Positions 45,716 through 54,780 of a stretch of 64,000 bases of DNA are shown here, piece by piece; position 1 is the stretch's first letter, and each line of letters begins with the position of its first letter. The DNA is from Chryseosolibacter sp964493505 (lineage in GTDB: Bacteria > Bacteroidota > Bacteroidia > Cytophagales > Cyclobacteriaceae), in NCBI GenBank assembly GCA_964493505.1, contig CAZBNP010000001.1:1-64000 (forward strand), written 5' to 3'. The notes below the pieces were generated by a model. It saw nothing but the letters and a program-made list of their open reading frames with translations, was not told where the DNA came from and searched no databases. The position numbers were made by a program, and so were the translations under genes.

Positions 45716-46639
45716 CTACCCCCCAGGCATCTCTCGTCGCAACTCCCGGGCGTGCTCCTTGTTTCTTGAATACTTGATGTGGCTCGGTACCCCCTTGAGG
45801 TCCCAGATCAATCCCAGCGCCGACATAGCTTTCAGAATGTACCAGGTGATATCTATCTCCCACCAGAAAAAGCCCTGCCGACTGGCAGTTTCGTAGTAAT
45901 GGTGGTTGTTATGCCATCCCTCGCCGAGCGTCAACAGCGCCAGCCACAGGCTGTTTTTCGACTCTTCCCCAGTTTCATACCGCTGCTTTCCAAACTTATG
46001 CATGATCGAATTGATCGAAAATGTACCGTGGTAAAGAATTACCGTGCTCAGGAAAAACCCGATAAACAGCGTCGACAACCCATGATGGGTAAACATCAGT
46101 GAAACGCTTCCCCCATTGACGTATGCCCCCAGTGCTGTTACGGCCACAGCCAGCAAAATCGCAGGAACGGCGTGGTATTTATTCAGCCACACCAGTTCCG
46201 GAAACTTCGCGAAATCGCCAATGGTCTTGTAATCAGTCTTTTTGAAATCCGGGCCAACGATCCAGCCGATGTGCGAATACCAGAACCCGTATATCTTCAT
46301 CGAGTGGGGATCGGCAGGGGTGTCGCTGTGGCGGTGGTGATGGCGATGGTGTGCTGCCCACCAAAGGGCTCCCTTTTGCACCGATGTCTGCGCCATAAAT
46401 GCAATAATAAACTGGAAAAAACGCGATGTTTTATATGACCTGTGTGCGAAATATCGATGATAACCACCTGTTACCCAGAACATTCTGAAAACATATAGCA
46501 CGCCGCATACGATCCAGTCGAACATTGTGGCCCCTGTCCAGATCGCCGCGAGCGGGATGAGATGCACCGCGGCAAAAGCGATCTCCTGCTTCAAAATTGG
46601 CTTGCTGCGCACCTCGGGAGATATTGTCTGTTGGCTCAT
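45716..46639 (-). CDS. Acyl-CoA / fatty acid delta-9 desaturase-like enzyme
   Basis: This 307-residue membrane protein has the three histidine boxes of the di-iron desaturases: HRYFAH near residue 62, HHRHHHRHSD near 97 and HNNHHYY near 240. Pairs of hydrophobic segments lie between them. It introduces a cis double bond into membrane fatty acyl chains and helps set fluidity. The final segment (REMPGG) is short and polar. The gene stands alone, with a 140-base upstream region before the T9SS cargo gene on the same strand. Acyl-CoA or acyl-lipid as substrate cannot be distinguished. Confidence 0.93.
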   Translation of the reverse strand: MSQQTISPEVRSKPILKQEIAFAAVHLIPLAAIWTGATMFDWIVCGVLYVFRMFWVTGGYHRYFAHRSYKTSRFFQFIIAFMAQTSVQKGALWWAAHHRHHHRHSDTPADPHSMKIYGFWYSHIGWIVGPDFKKTDYKTIGDFAKFPELVWLNKYHAVPAILLAVAVTALGAYVNGGSVSLMFTHHGLSTLFIGFFLSTVILYHGTFSINSIMHKFGKQRYETGEESKNSLWLALLTLGEGWHNNHHYYETASRQGFFWWEIDITWYILKAMSALGLIWDLKGVPSHIKYSRNKEHARELRREMPGG

Positions 46640-46778
46640 TTAAACAAAACTAAGAATGAATGACTGTGGTTCGTTGAAGTTGCAAAGTTCGGAGGTAATT
46701 TGATATAATGCTAGCGTGAAAATCCCCTGCCTCTGAGCCCGACATCAGCGCAGGTTCGTCCAATTTGTGCCTGACTCA

Positions 46779-49700
46779 TTACCGCACAAGAATTCTTACC
46801 GTGAGGGGCGCCTCCAGCTGAGCCGAATAAGCCGTAATCAAATATACCCCGGGCGGCTGATTCCCTAACTGAATTTTTACCGACTGCCCGTCGGCTTCCA
46901 TCCTTACCATTCGCTCACGACCGACAACATCGAGTACGCGAATGCTTACCGACCGCATGTCGATCTTCTCATGGTGCCGTATCGTCAAAGTCAGGATTTC
47001 GTCGCCGTCAACCGGGTTTGGTGTAGCGATCACCTGCGTTCCCGTTCCGGCATTCTCCAGGCGGATTACATCGGAGTAGCTATACGCATCGTCAAAATCG
47101 GTTTGCCTGAGGCGGTAATACAATATACCGAACGGTGGTTGACGGTCTGTGAATGAATAAGCGGTTTCCTCTTTGGTCGTTCCTGAGCCTTCAACCTCCC
47201 CGACAGCGGTAAAGCCCTTCCCATCCGTCGATCGCTCGACAGTGAAGAAATGGTTGTTCGTTTCGGTCAGGGTCTTCCACCGAAGGTACGCATTCCCGTT
47301 TGACATCTCACCGGAAAAAGAAATCAGCTGGATTGGCAGGGGCGTTTGGGTTATGTCGGTCGTACCAATAGTAAACCTATCGCCGTTGGTCAATTGTCCG
47401 CCTGTGACAGAAAACACATAGCGGTCGCACGCAAGCGCCAATGACACAGGCACCTGTATGGTTCCTCCTTCCGCAAAAACACCATCGCCGTCGTGGTCTA
47501 TGAGCAGGCGAAGATCCGATGCCGTGATCGCCCCAAGCCCGCTGAGATCGACCTCGATACTCACATCACCCACATTTACGCTGCCGCCGCTCATATTCGC
47601 TTCAGAAACCCTCCAGACGCGTGTAAACCGCCCTTGTATGCCAGCGGGAAGATCAAGTGTGGCGACGCCCGGCAACGGTGCGCCGTTGTGGCCCCAGAAC
47701 AAAAATTCATTATTGCCAAGATTGGACGGATTGGAGATCTTTACGATACCGCCTTTCGCTTCGTCGTGCCGGTTGGAAGCATTCACCTGACCGATCCCCG
47801 CCACATCATGATCAAAATTGCCCTGACCGGGATCGTCTTGCGTGTAAATGTCGTTCTGATCCAATGTGAAGCCATACTTCGCTGCGAGATAATTGTTTAC
47901 GATGATCCGCTGGGCGGAGTTTAACACAGTATTGTACACGATCACCTCCCCCATCTGTCCCTGAAAATAGAAATTCGGATCGTCTTCATTCTGGCCCGCT
48001 CCCACACGCACGGGTTGGATTGTATTCGGGTGCAACGAATGCGTATTGCTTGCACCCAGCAGATTGTCGATGTAAAGTTCCTTCGCCCCCGAAGTCCCGT
48101 TGTAGGACGCCGTGATGGAAGCCCACGTGCCGGCAGTCGAGACGCTACTCACCGTCTGTTGCCACGCAATAGTGGGATGTCCGTTCCAGAACTGCCAGTA
48201 ATTATTAGACGGACCTGAATAGACGATATATCCCCTTGTCTCGTTCCCGTCCGGATCGTCGCGGTTGGAGATCAAAGCCTTATAGTTTCCCGAGGATGCC
48301 ACGTTAACAGCTCCCAGGATGGTCAGACTTCCCGGCATAAGGGAGGAGGAAAACGGGCGCTCAAAATAATGGGCGCTGCCATTGAATGAGAATGTGGGAT
48401 ATCCGTTCACTCCGTTGGCATTGAATACGGCTCCGGCTCCGGTCGTAAAGTGATTACCGTATCCGGAGGCGTCGTTCCAGGTTGTGATCGTAGCGCCGTT
48501 GGCACCCGAGACGCGGGACGCGTCCAGCCACAATACCAGGGAGGACACCCCATTCTTCGCGCCGACCCCGCCGGGACCGTCCGCCGGATTCTCAGGCACT
48601 GCCACGCCAAGCGTAAAGCGGTGGGTATTGCCAATAGCCGAAACGCCACTAAAACGATAAACGTTGTTGCCAAGGGGCATTGCCCCGGCAATCGGAGTCT
48701 CATCGGCATAGCCGTTATTGTTGGTGTCGACGAGCAGTCGCAACGACAGCCCTATACCACATTCATCTCCCGAGCTGAAGTCGGGAAGTCCGTCGAGGTA
48801 GAAATCCATGTCGATGGACCCGACATCGGCGGTCTCGCTTACCCTCCACTGCCGCGCGAGTCGCGCGGTGATCCCGGCCGGCAGGCCTGTCGTCACGGAC
48901 GTCTGAAGGCTGCCATTGTCGTGACCCCAGATGAAGTAATCGCCATTGCCGAGACTGGTGGGGTTTGATACCCTTACTATCCCGGAGCCCTTCGCATCGC
49001 TGTGAATATTGGTGGCGTTCGCTCTCCCGATGCCGGCAACTTCGTGGTCGTAATTTCCATTGCCTGCATTGTCCATCGTATAGAGATCATTGGATGACAA
49101 GGACAGATTATACTTAGCGGCGAGGTAGTTGTCAATGATGATTCGCTGCGCTGTATTAACAGCGGTGTTGAACACGATCACTTCCGCAATATCGCCGTTC
49201 CAGCCCTCGTTAGCCTGGCGGCCTATTCCGAACTCGGACCAGGGTCGCAACGTGCCGTTGTATCCGACGGATCCGACGTTTGTGCTGTTCACATACTGAT
49301 TGATAGTAGACGAGCCATCATAGTGAGTAAGGATGTTGTAGAAGGTCCCGGATGACGTGGCAAAATTCTGCGGCAGGTTGACCTGGGTTCCGTTTGCCTG
49401 AACGCCGCGACCCCAAACAACATTGGCATTGCTCACCCATATCCCAATAACCTTGTCGGTGGTGTTAGTGGAGAAGGCCAGTCCAGGGGGACTCGCCTGT
49501 ATGATCCCGGCATTCATCGAGGCGAGACTCGACCACTGCGTCACCGTCCACACGGAAGCAGCATTCCCATCAGCAACGCCACTTGACAGCAAGCGGTCGC
49601 CACTCACCGCGGTGAACCGGATGACGGGGAGGCCATTCACCACATTCGTGACCATGTTTGGCGTTTCGGCGGCAGTACTGTGGCTCGCATGATTGGCATT

Positions 49701-49895
49701 GCCTGAGCGGTCTGCCCAGCGTCCGACGTTGTCACCATTGCCCGCTGGCGTGGTGCCCGCAGTATTCGAAAAAACGCCGTTGTCGGCGCTAAGCCACAAC
49801 ACATTATCAGTCGCATTCCCGACCCCGCCAGGCCCCACCTGCGCGTGCAGTGAGAAGGCGAGAAAGAGAGACACGACCAGCACCTGGATTTTCAT
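46779..49895 (-). CDS. Large secreted T9SS cargo protein with a duplicated lectin-like module
   Basis: From ATG 49895 this is 1038 residues with a signal peptide (VSLFLAFSLHAQ). The body is a tandem duplication. Each half starts GPGGVG, has a concanavalin/LamG-like domain (VLWLSADN / VLWLDASR ... GRQANEGWNGDIAEVIVFN / GQMGEVIVYN), then AQRIIxxNYLAAKY, GNxDHxVAGIG and a WGH beta domain. A fibronectin-like domain follows (LRWKTLTETNNHFFTVERSTDG). The C-terminal 80 residues (NPVDGDEILTL ... GVYLITAYS ... VRILVR) are a type A sorting domain for T9SS. It is a surface or released adhesin-like protein, possibly polysaccharide-binding. No catalytic motif is seen. Confidence 0.85.
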   Translation of the reverse strand: MKIQVLVVSLFLAFSLHAQVGPGGVGNATDNVLWLSADNGVFSNTAGTTPAGNGDNVGRWADRSGNANHASHSTAAETPNMVTNVVNGLPVIRFTAVSGDRLLSSGVADGNAASVWTVTQWSSLASMNAGIIQASPPGLAFSTNTTDKVIGIWVSNANVVWGRGVQANGTQVNLPQNFATSSGTFYNILTHYDGSSTINQYVNSTNVGSVGYNGTLRPWSEFGIGRQANEGWNGDIAEVIVFNTAVNTAQRIIIDNYLAAKYNLSLSSNDLYTMDNAGNGNYDHEVAGIGRANATNIHSDAKGSGIVRVSNPTSLGNGDYFIWGHDNGSLQTSVTTGLPAGITARLARQWRVSETADVGSIDMDFYLDGLPDFSSGDECGIGLSLRLLVDTNNNGYADETPIAGAMPLGNNVYRFSGVSAIGNTHRFTLGVAVPENPADGPGGVGAKNGVSSLVLWLDASRVSGANGATITTWNDASGYGNHFTTGAGAVFNANGVNGYPTFSFNGSAHYFERPFSSSLMPGSLTILGAVNVASSGNYKALISNRDDPDGNETRGYIVYSGPSNNYWQFWNGHPTIAWQQTVSSVSTAGTWASITASYNGTSGAKELYIDNLLGASNTHSLHPNTIQPVRVGAGQNEDDPNFYFQGQMGEVIVYNTVLNSAQRIIVNNYLAAKYGFTLDQNDIYTQDDPGQGNFDHDVAGIGQVNASNRHDEAKGGIVKISNPSNLGNNEFLFWGHNGAPLPGVATLDLPAGIQGRFTRVWRVSEANMSGGSVNVGDVSIEVDLSGLGAITASDLRLLIDHDGDGVFAEGGTIQVPVSLALACDRYVFSVTGGQLTNGDRFTIGTTDITQTPLPIQLISFSGEMSNGNAYLRWKTLTETNNHFFTVERSTDGKGFTAVGEVEGSGTTKEETAYSFTDRQPPFGILYYRLRQTDFDDAYSYSDVIRLENAGTGTQVIATPNPVDGDEILTLTIRHHEKIDMRSVSIRVLDVVGRERMVRMEADGQSVKIQLGNQPPGVYLITAYSAQLEAPLTVRILVR

Positions 49896-49988
49896 GGTGT
49901 CCGCATTATCCAATAAAGCTACGCACAATACCGAAGAAGTGTATCGCTTTGGCTACATTTTTCCCTGACGGCGATCGCGCGGGATAGT

Positions 49989-52604
49989 TTATTCTTTCTT
50001 GAATATGGAGATGACTTCGTTGAGTTTCAGCAGTGCCTCCACCGGACTCATCGTGTTGATGTCGACAGTGCCCAGCAATGCTTCGAGGTCTTTCAGCTTC
50101 GGGTCCGACTCGAAGAGGCTCATCTGCGGTGAGGGCTTGGGCATGTCGTGAAACCTCTTGTGCTCTTCGTTCTTGTGCTTGTCTTTCTCCAGGAAGCGAA
50201 GAATCTCATTCGAACGGAATACAATTCTGTTTGGCATGCCGGCGAGCTGCGCGACATGGATACCAAAACTGTGGTTGGTCCCCCCCTCTTTCAGCTTGCG
50301 CATGAAGATGATCTTGTCGCCGACTTCCTTTACGGACACGTTGTAGTTCCGCACGCGGGGAAGGTCTTCTTCAAGCTGGTTCAACTCGTGGTAGTGAGTA
50401 GCGAAGAGCGTCTTGGGCCTGCAATCCTTCTGACCGTGATTGTGGAGATATTCAACGATCGCCCACGCGATTGACACTCCATCGTACGTACTGGTTCCGC
50501 GGCCGATCTCATCCATTAGTATCAGACTCCGGTCGCTGAGGTTGTTGAGGATGCTCGCCGTTTCCGTCATCTCGACCATGAACGTTGATTCGCCCCGCGA
50601 CAGGTTATCACTCGCGCCAACGCGTGTGAAGATCTTGTCGACAATGCCAATGTCAGCGCCCTCTGCGGGAACAAAGCTCCCCATCTGGGCAAGCAGGACG
50701 ATCAGGGCCGTCTGGCGGAGCAGGGCTGATTTTCCCGCCATGTTCGGACCTGTGATAATCAGAATCTGTTGTTTATCGCTGTCGAGGAAAATGTCGTTAG
50801 GAACATAGTTCTCGCCGGCGGGGAGCTGTTTTTCGATTACGGGATGCCGGCCGTTGCGGATATCGATCAACAAAGAATCATTGATGACGGGTTTCGTGTA
50901 TTTATTACTGCGCGCTACTGACGCGAACGACAGCAGGCAATCAAGTTGCGAAACAACCCGTGCATTCTGTTGAATCTGAGGAATGAACCCGGCTGCATGA
51001 TGGATCAGCTCGTTGAAGATCCGCTGTTCAATCACCACCAGTTTTTCCTCCGCGTGAAGGATCTTCTCTTCGTACACCTTCAGTTCTTCGGTGATGTAGC
51101 GTTCGGCATTGACGAGTGTTTGCTTACGGATCCAGTCAGTCGGCACTTTGTCCTTATTCGCATTGCTGACCTCAAGGTAGTAGCCGAAAACTTTATTGAA
51201 TGATATTTTCAGCGAGCCGATACCGGTCCGTTCTATTTCACGTTTCTGAATCTGGAGGAGAAAATCCTTTCCGGAATATGCGATCCGGGTCAGCTCATCG
51301 AGTTCGTTGTCGACCCCTTCCCTGATGAGTCCGCCCTGATTGCTGGCGATCGACACATCTTCGCGAAGCTCGCGTTCGATCTTCTCCAGCAGGAACTCAC
51401 ACGGGTGAAGCTGATCCGCCATCTTCTGTAGTTGCGGACTGTTGTCGGCTTTCAGTGCTTCGCGTACCGGGGCGATACACTTCAGTGATCGCTTGAGATG
51501 CAGCATTTCGCGCGGATTAATCCGGTTGACCGCCACTTTCGATATCAATCTCTCAAGGTCGGCGATCTGTTTCAGTTGATCGCGGACTGTGTCGGAAAAA
51601 TCAACATTGTCAAAAAACCGACTGACAATACTGAGGCGTTCGTCGATGGCAACCTTGTCTTTCAAGGGCAGTATTATCCATTTTTTCAGCTGCCGCGATC
51701 CCATAGGCGTCACGGTATGATCGAGTACATCGATCAGCGGTACGCCCCCATCCTGCTGCGCCTGTATCAATTCCAGGTTGCGGATAGTAAACTTATCCAG
51801 CCAGACAAACTTGTCTTCGTCAATGCGTGAAATGGCGGCAATGTGGGAAGTGTCTCTGTGTTCGGTGTCTTCCAGGTAATGCAGTATTGCTCCGGCTGCT
51901 ATGATGGCTTCCCCAAATCCTTCGATGCCGAATCCCTTCAGCGATGCTGTCTTAAATTGGTTGGTCAGTCTTTCATAACCATAGTCGAACGCGTACACCC
52001 ATTCATCGAGCGCAAACGTATTGTATTCGTCTCCGAAGGTCTTGTCAAACTTATCACGTGATGATTTGCTAAAGATGATCTCCGAAGGAGAAAAACCCTG
52101 GATGAGTTTCAGGACGTAGCCCTCGTTTCCCTGGGCTGCGTAGAACTCGCCTGTTGAAACATCGAGGAAGGAGACGCCGTATTGGTCACGCGACAGAAAG
52201 ACAGAGGCGAGAAAGTTGTTCTGTTTCCGGTCGAGCACGTTGTCGTTAAACGAGAGGCCGGGCGTAACAAGTTCGGTTACGCCGCGTTTGACGATACCCT
52301 TTACAAACCGCGGATCTTCGAGCTGGTCGCAGATCGCGACCCGGTTGCCGGCCCGTACCAGTTTGGGAAGGTACGTATCCAGTGCGTGGTGCGGGAAACC
52401 CGCCAGTTCGATCTCCGACGCCGAACCGCTACCGCGTTTGGTGAGCACGATGTCGAGCACCTTGCTCGCGGCGACGGCATCCTGGCCAAACGTCTCGTAG
52501 AAGTCGCCAACCCGGAACAAAAGCAACGCTCCGGGGTACTTTGCCTTGATGGCATTATACTGCTTCATGAGCGGGGTTTCCGTGAGGGTTTTTGCTTCAG
52601 CCAT
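49989..52604 (-). CDS. mutS: DNA mismatch repair protein MutS
   Basis: The start at 52604 (MAEAKTLTETPLMKQY) gives 871 residues. A longer frame to 52652 only adds translated intergenic repeat. The mismatch-binding motif LLFRVGDFYETFG (Phe-x-Glu) is intact, followed by connector, lever and clamp. The ATPase domain has ITGPNMAGKSALLRQ (Walker A), DNLSRGESTFMVEM and LILMDEIGRGTSTYDG (Walker B). It recognises mismatches and recruits MutL. It is divergent from the RNA methyltransferase with only 66 bases between them. Confidence 0.98.
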   Translation of the reverse strand: MAEAKTLTETPLMKQYNAIKAKYPGALLLFRVGDFYETFGQDAVAASKVLDIVLTKRGSGSASEIELAGFPHHALDTYLPKLVRAGNRVAICDQLEDPRFVKGIVKRGVTELVTPGLSFNDNVLDRKQNNFLASVFLSRDQYGVSFLDVSTGEFYAAQGNEGYVLKLIQGFSPSEIIFSKSSRDKFDKTFGDEYNTFALDEWVYAFDYGYERLTNQFKTASLKGFGIEGFGEAIIAAGAILHYLEDTEHRDTSHIAAISRIDEDKFVWLDKFTIRNLELIQAQQDGGVPLIDVLDHTVTPMGSRQLKKWIILPLKDKVAIDERLSIVSRFFDNVDFSDTVRDQLKQIADLERLISKVAVNRINPREMLHLKRSLKCIAPVREALKADNSPQLQKMADQLHPCEFLLEKIERELREDVSIASNQGGLIREGVDNELDELTRIAYSGKDFLLQIQKREIERTGIGSLKISFNKVFGYYLEVSNANKDKVPTDWIRKQTLVNAERYITEELKVYEEKILHAEEKLVVIEQRIFNELIHHAAGFIPQIQQNARVVSQLDCLLSFASVARSNKYTKPVINDSLLIDIRNGRHPVIEKQLPAGENYVPNDIFLDSDKQQILIITGPNMAGKSALLRQTALIVLLAQMGSFVPAEGADIGIVDKIFTRVGASDNLSRGESTFMVEMTETASILNNLSDRSLILMDEIGRGTSTYDGVSIAWAIVEYLHNHGQKDCRPKTLFATHYHELNQLEEDLPRVRNYNVSVKEVGDKIIFMRKLKEGGTNHSFGIHVAQLAGMPNRIVFRSNEILRFLEKDKHKNEEHKRFHDMPKPSPQMSLFESDPKLKDLEALLGTVDINTMSPVEALLKLNEVISIFKKE

Positions 52605-52624
52605 GAACAAAGGTAATATTGCAG

Positions 52625-52656
52625 AGGGCAATAGGCAAAGGGCAATAGGCAAAGGG
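52625..52656. repeat. 14-base tandem repeat between mutS and the methyltransferase gene
   Basis: AGGGCAATAGGCAA occurs twice in tandem (52625-52638 and 52639-52652), with a partial third copy. It fills most of the short region that must hold both divergent promoters. Copy number could vary by slippage. Confidence 0.85.
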
Positions 52657-52670
52657 CGAAAACTGATAGA

Positions 52671-53195
52671 ATGAGAAAACTAAATCTTGACGAGCTGGGT
52701 CGAATTTCCGTAGACGAGTTTAAGAAGTCGACGAAGCTTCCTGTGTGTATTGTGCTCGACAATATCCGCAGTCTTCACAATGTGGGTTCGGCGTTTCGCA
52801 CGTCAGACGCGTTCAAGCTGGAAAAAATATTCCTCACCGGCATCACCGGTACGCCGCCACACCGCGAAATCGAGAAATCAGCCCTCGGAGCAACAGCATC
52901 GGTTGAATGGGCTTACGAGGAAAAGACCGCGGACCTCCTCACCCGGCTGAAGCAGGAGGGATATACTATCGTAGCGGTGGAGCAGACCTCGGTGAGCCAG
53001 TCGCTTCGTTCATTTCGCCCTCTGCCCGAAACCAAATACTGCCTGGTATTTGGAAATGAAGTTCACGGCGTGAGCGAGGAAGCCCTCGCCCTGACAGATA
53101 TAGCCCTGGAAATTCCCCAGGCCGGCACGAAACACTCCCTTAACGTTTCGGTTTGCCTCGGGATTGTCATTTGGGAGTTTTTTCGTGAATCGTGA
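52671..53195 (+). CDS. SpoU/TrmH-family RNA 2'-O-methyltransferase
   Basis: This 174-residue protein is a minimal SPOUT domain. Motif 1 is LDNIRSLHNVGSAFRTSDAF (with the catalytic Arg and the Asn-x-Gly), motif 2 is CLVFGNEVHGVS and motif 3 is LEIPQAGTKHSLNVSVCLGIVIWE. It methylates ribose in tRNA or rRNA using SAM. The short length resembles TrmL-like or minimal TrmH members, but the N-terminal extension before motif 1 argues against TrmL proper. The target is unknown. It converges with the oxidoreductase gene 9 bases on. Confidence 0.93.
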   Translation: MRKLNLDELGRISVDEFKKSTKLPVCIVLDNIRSLHNVGSAFRTSDAFKLEKIFLTGITGTPPHREIEKSALGATASVEWAYEEKTADLLTRLKQEGYTIVAVEQTSVSQSLRSFRPLPETKYCLVFGNEVHGVSEEALALTDIALEIPQAGTKHSLNVSVCLGIVIWEFFRES

Positions 53196-53204
53196 GTCAG
53201 TACG

Positions 53205-54590
53205 TCACTGTCCTTTTGCTATCTCCAGCGCGCGAGTTGTCACATAGTATTTGGTGATCATATTCGGAACTTCCCATTCGGGCATGTTGCCGTTTTCCAG
53301 ATACTCAAGGTATTTCTCGGCTACCTGGCCGAAGTGCGCTTCATGGCCGTTGTGGTATGCTTCCGGAACCGTAACCGTCCATTCATCACCGGAGCGCTGC
53401 ACATCAACCCCCGGGTATTTGGCCTGCACTTTTGCGACAGCGCCTTTCAGGTCAGACTCGAATGCACCGTCGTTTTTGTCAGATGCCTGGATATATAATA
53501 CAGGTTTAAAGTTCTCTTCCTTGCCCTGGCGGATGATGAGATTAGCCCTTGTACCTCTCATGACCGAGAAGTGCGTATCGCCGGTTCCGGCGGGGGCCTC
53601 AAAATTCCAGATCACACTCACTTTGGCATTGATACCCCTGATCTGATAGTTGATCTCACCGTTGGCATAGACGCCGAGTAAATCATTGCTACCCACATCC
53701 TTTTTCAAATAGTCGGGATAGGTAGTCAGGCCAGTCACCTTCTCGAATTGCGCGGGGGTCAACTCGGTTTTCCATCGGCGCGCACTGGTGATGTTGATGT
53801 CGTCTTCATGGATGATAACGCCGGGAAAGCATTCCCACTGGACGAGGTCGACGAGGTGCGTAGTCACATCCACGATACCTTCACCCTGTTGTTCGACGTC
53901 GAAGAACCACGCCGGCCTGATGAGGGGTGATCCGGATACCATCTTCGAGTAGTGGTGCACACTTTCTTTCGTCACGGCGGGATCGTCGGGTGTTCCCTGG
54001 AGGAGCGTTCCAAACACCTCGGGAAGCAGGGAGAACTCCCGCTGCAGCATCGTTGTGATTTCGAAACGCTCCGTCATGATATCGTAGAGTGTCAGGTCAT
54101 TCTCAGCGGCGGCGGCAAAAGCCTCTTTAAGAAGCTGAAAGCTTTCCACATTGATTGCCATCGGTTTGTCGGCGAAGACATTCAGGCCGGCATCGATAGA
54201 CTTCTTGATATATTCTGTTTTGAGTTTGTTGTTTCCCGCGGTTACGACGACATTACCCGGTTTCTCGGACAGCATCTTTTCAAGATAGTCCTCACCGGTA
54301 TACAGTTCAATTTCCCAGCTTGTGGGATCTTCCGCACGGCTGTTATAGGCTTCAATTTTCTTTTGGTATTCAGCTACTTCACTTCCTTCCGGGGCATAGA
54401 CATACACAGTGGAGTCGACGTTTGCGTACATTGATTTTTGAACGAGCGCGGCATGGAAGTGGCCGGGGTCGAGGGTCATGAGTCTGATTTTTTCCATTTG
54501 GGTTTCGGATGATCCGGACTCCGTTTGTTGCGAAGAGCAGGCGATCAGGATGAGCATCGGGACGAAAGATAGAATGCGCGTAAGTCTCAT
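53205..54590 (-). CDS. Gfo/Idh/MocA-type oxidoreductase, lipoprotein
   Basis: This 461-residue lipoprotein (lipobox LIAC, then SSQQTES) has a Rossmann-like N-terminal half in which the usual GxGxxG is replaced by LDPGHFHAAL. The conserved catalytic segment is NVFADKPMAI, and a C-terminal half of the putative-oxidoreductase-C type follows (EGIVDVTTHLVDLVQWE, AYHNGHEAHFGQV). Exported Gfo/Idh enzymes with NAD carried across the membrane oxidise or reduce sugars in the periplasm. It is divergent from the LacI gene across a shared region with an operator, so the two are probably co-regulated. Confidence 0.88.
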   Translation of the reverse strand: MRLTRILSFVPMLILIACSSQQTESGSSETQMEKIRLMTLDPGHFHAALVQKSMYANVDSTVYVYAPEGSEVAEYQKKIEAYNSRAEDPTSWEIELYTGEDYLEKMLSEKPGNVVVTAGNNKLKTEYIKKSIDAGLNVFADKPMAINVESFQLLKEAFAAAAENDLTLYDIMTERFEITTMLQREFSLLPEVFGTLLQGTPDDPAVTKESVHHYSKMVSGSPLIRPAWFFDVEQQGEGIVDVTTHLVDLVQWECFPGVIIHEDDINITSARRWKTELTPAQFEKVTGLTTYPDYLKKDVGSNDLLGVYANGEINYQIRGINAKVSVIWNFEAPAGTGDTHFSVMRGTRANLIIRQGKEENFKPVLYIQASDKNDGAFESDLKGAVAKVQAKYPGVDVQRSGDEWTVTVPEAYHNGHEAHFGQVAEKYLEYLENGNMPEWEVPNMITKYYVTTRALEIAKGQ

Positions 54591-54780
54591 AGGTTTTGTT
54601 TGCCGGTTTTTTGGAGCCGAAAGATATAAAACACCGGGAATAATCCGGGGTTCGTAAGCGTAATGCGGTGATTATCGGGGTATAAACGAGGAGATCGAAA
54701 CAATATTTGCAACCGATTGCATTGTTTTTTCTGTTTGTTTGTATAATTACAGGGCTATACTCCGCCAAAACCAGGCTCCG
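54591..54780. promoter_or_regulatory. Divergent control region between the oxidoreductase and LacI genes
   Basis: 190 bases hold promoters for both directions. Rightward, TTGCAT (54717-54722) and TATAAT (54742-54747) could be the -35 and -10 boxes of lacI, 19 bases apart. The operator palindrome at 54708-54721 overlaps the -35 box, which fits autorepression and possible joint control of the leftward gene. Confidence 0.45.
54708..54721. promoter_or_regulatory. Candidate LacI-family operator at its own promoter
   Basis: TGCAACCGATTGCA has perfect TGCAA/TTGCA arms around CCGA, and matches the SusC-promoter site TGCAATCGATTGTC in eleven of fourteen positions. Its location next to a lacI-type gene makes it the best candidate site for that regulator. 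Confidence 0.65.

Noticed and set aside
52605..52652. N-terminal extension of MutS
   Set aside because: The extra residues are translated intergenic repeat. The family start fits the ATG at 52604.
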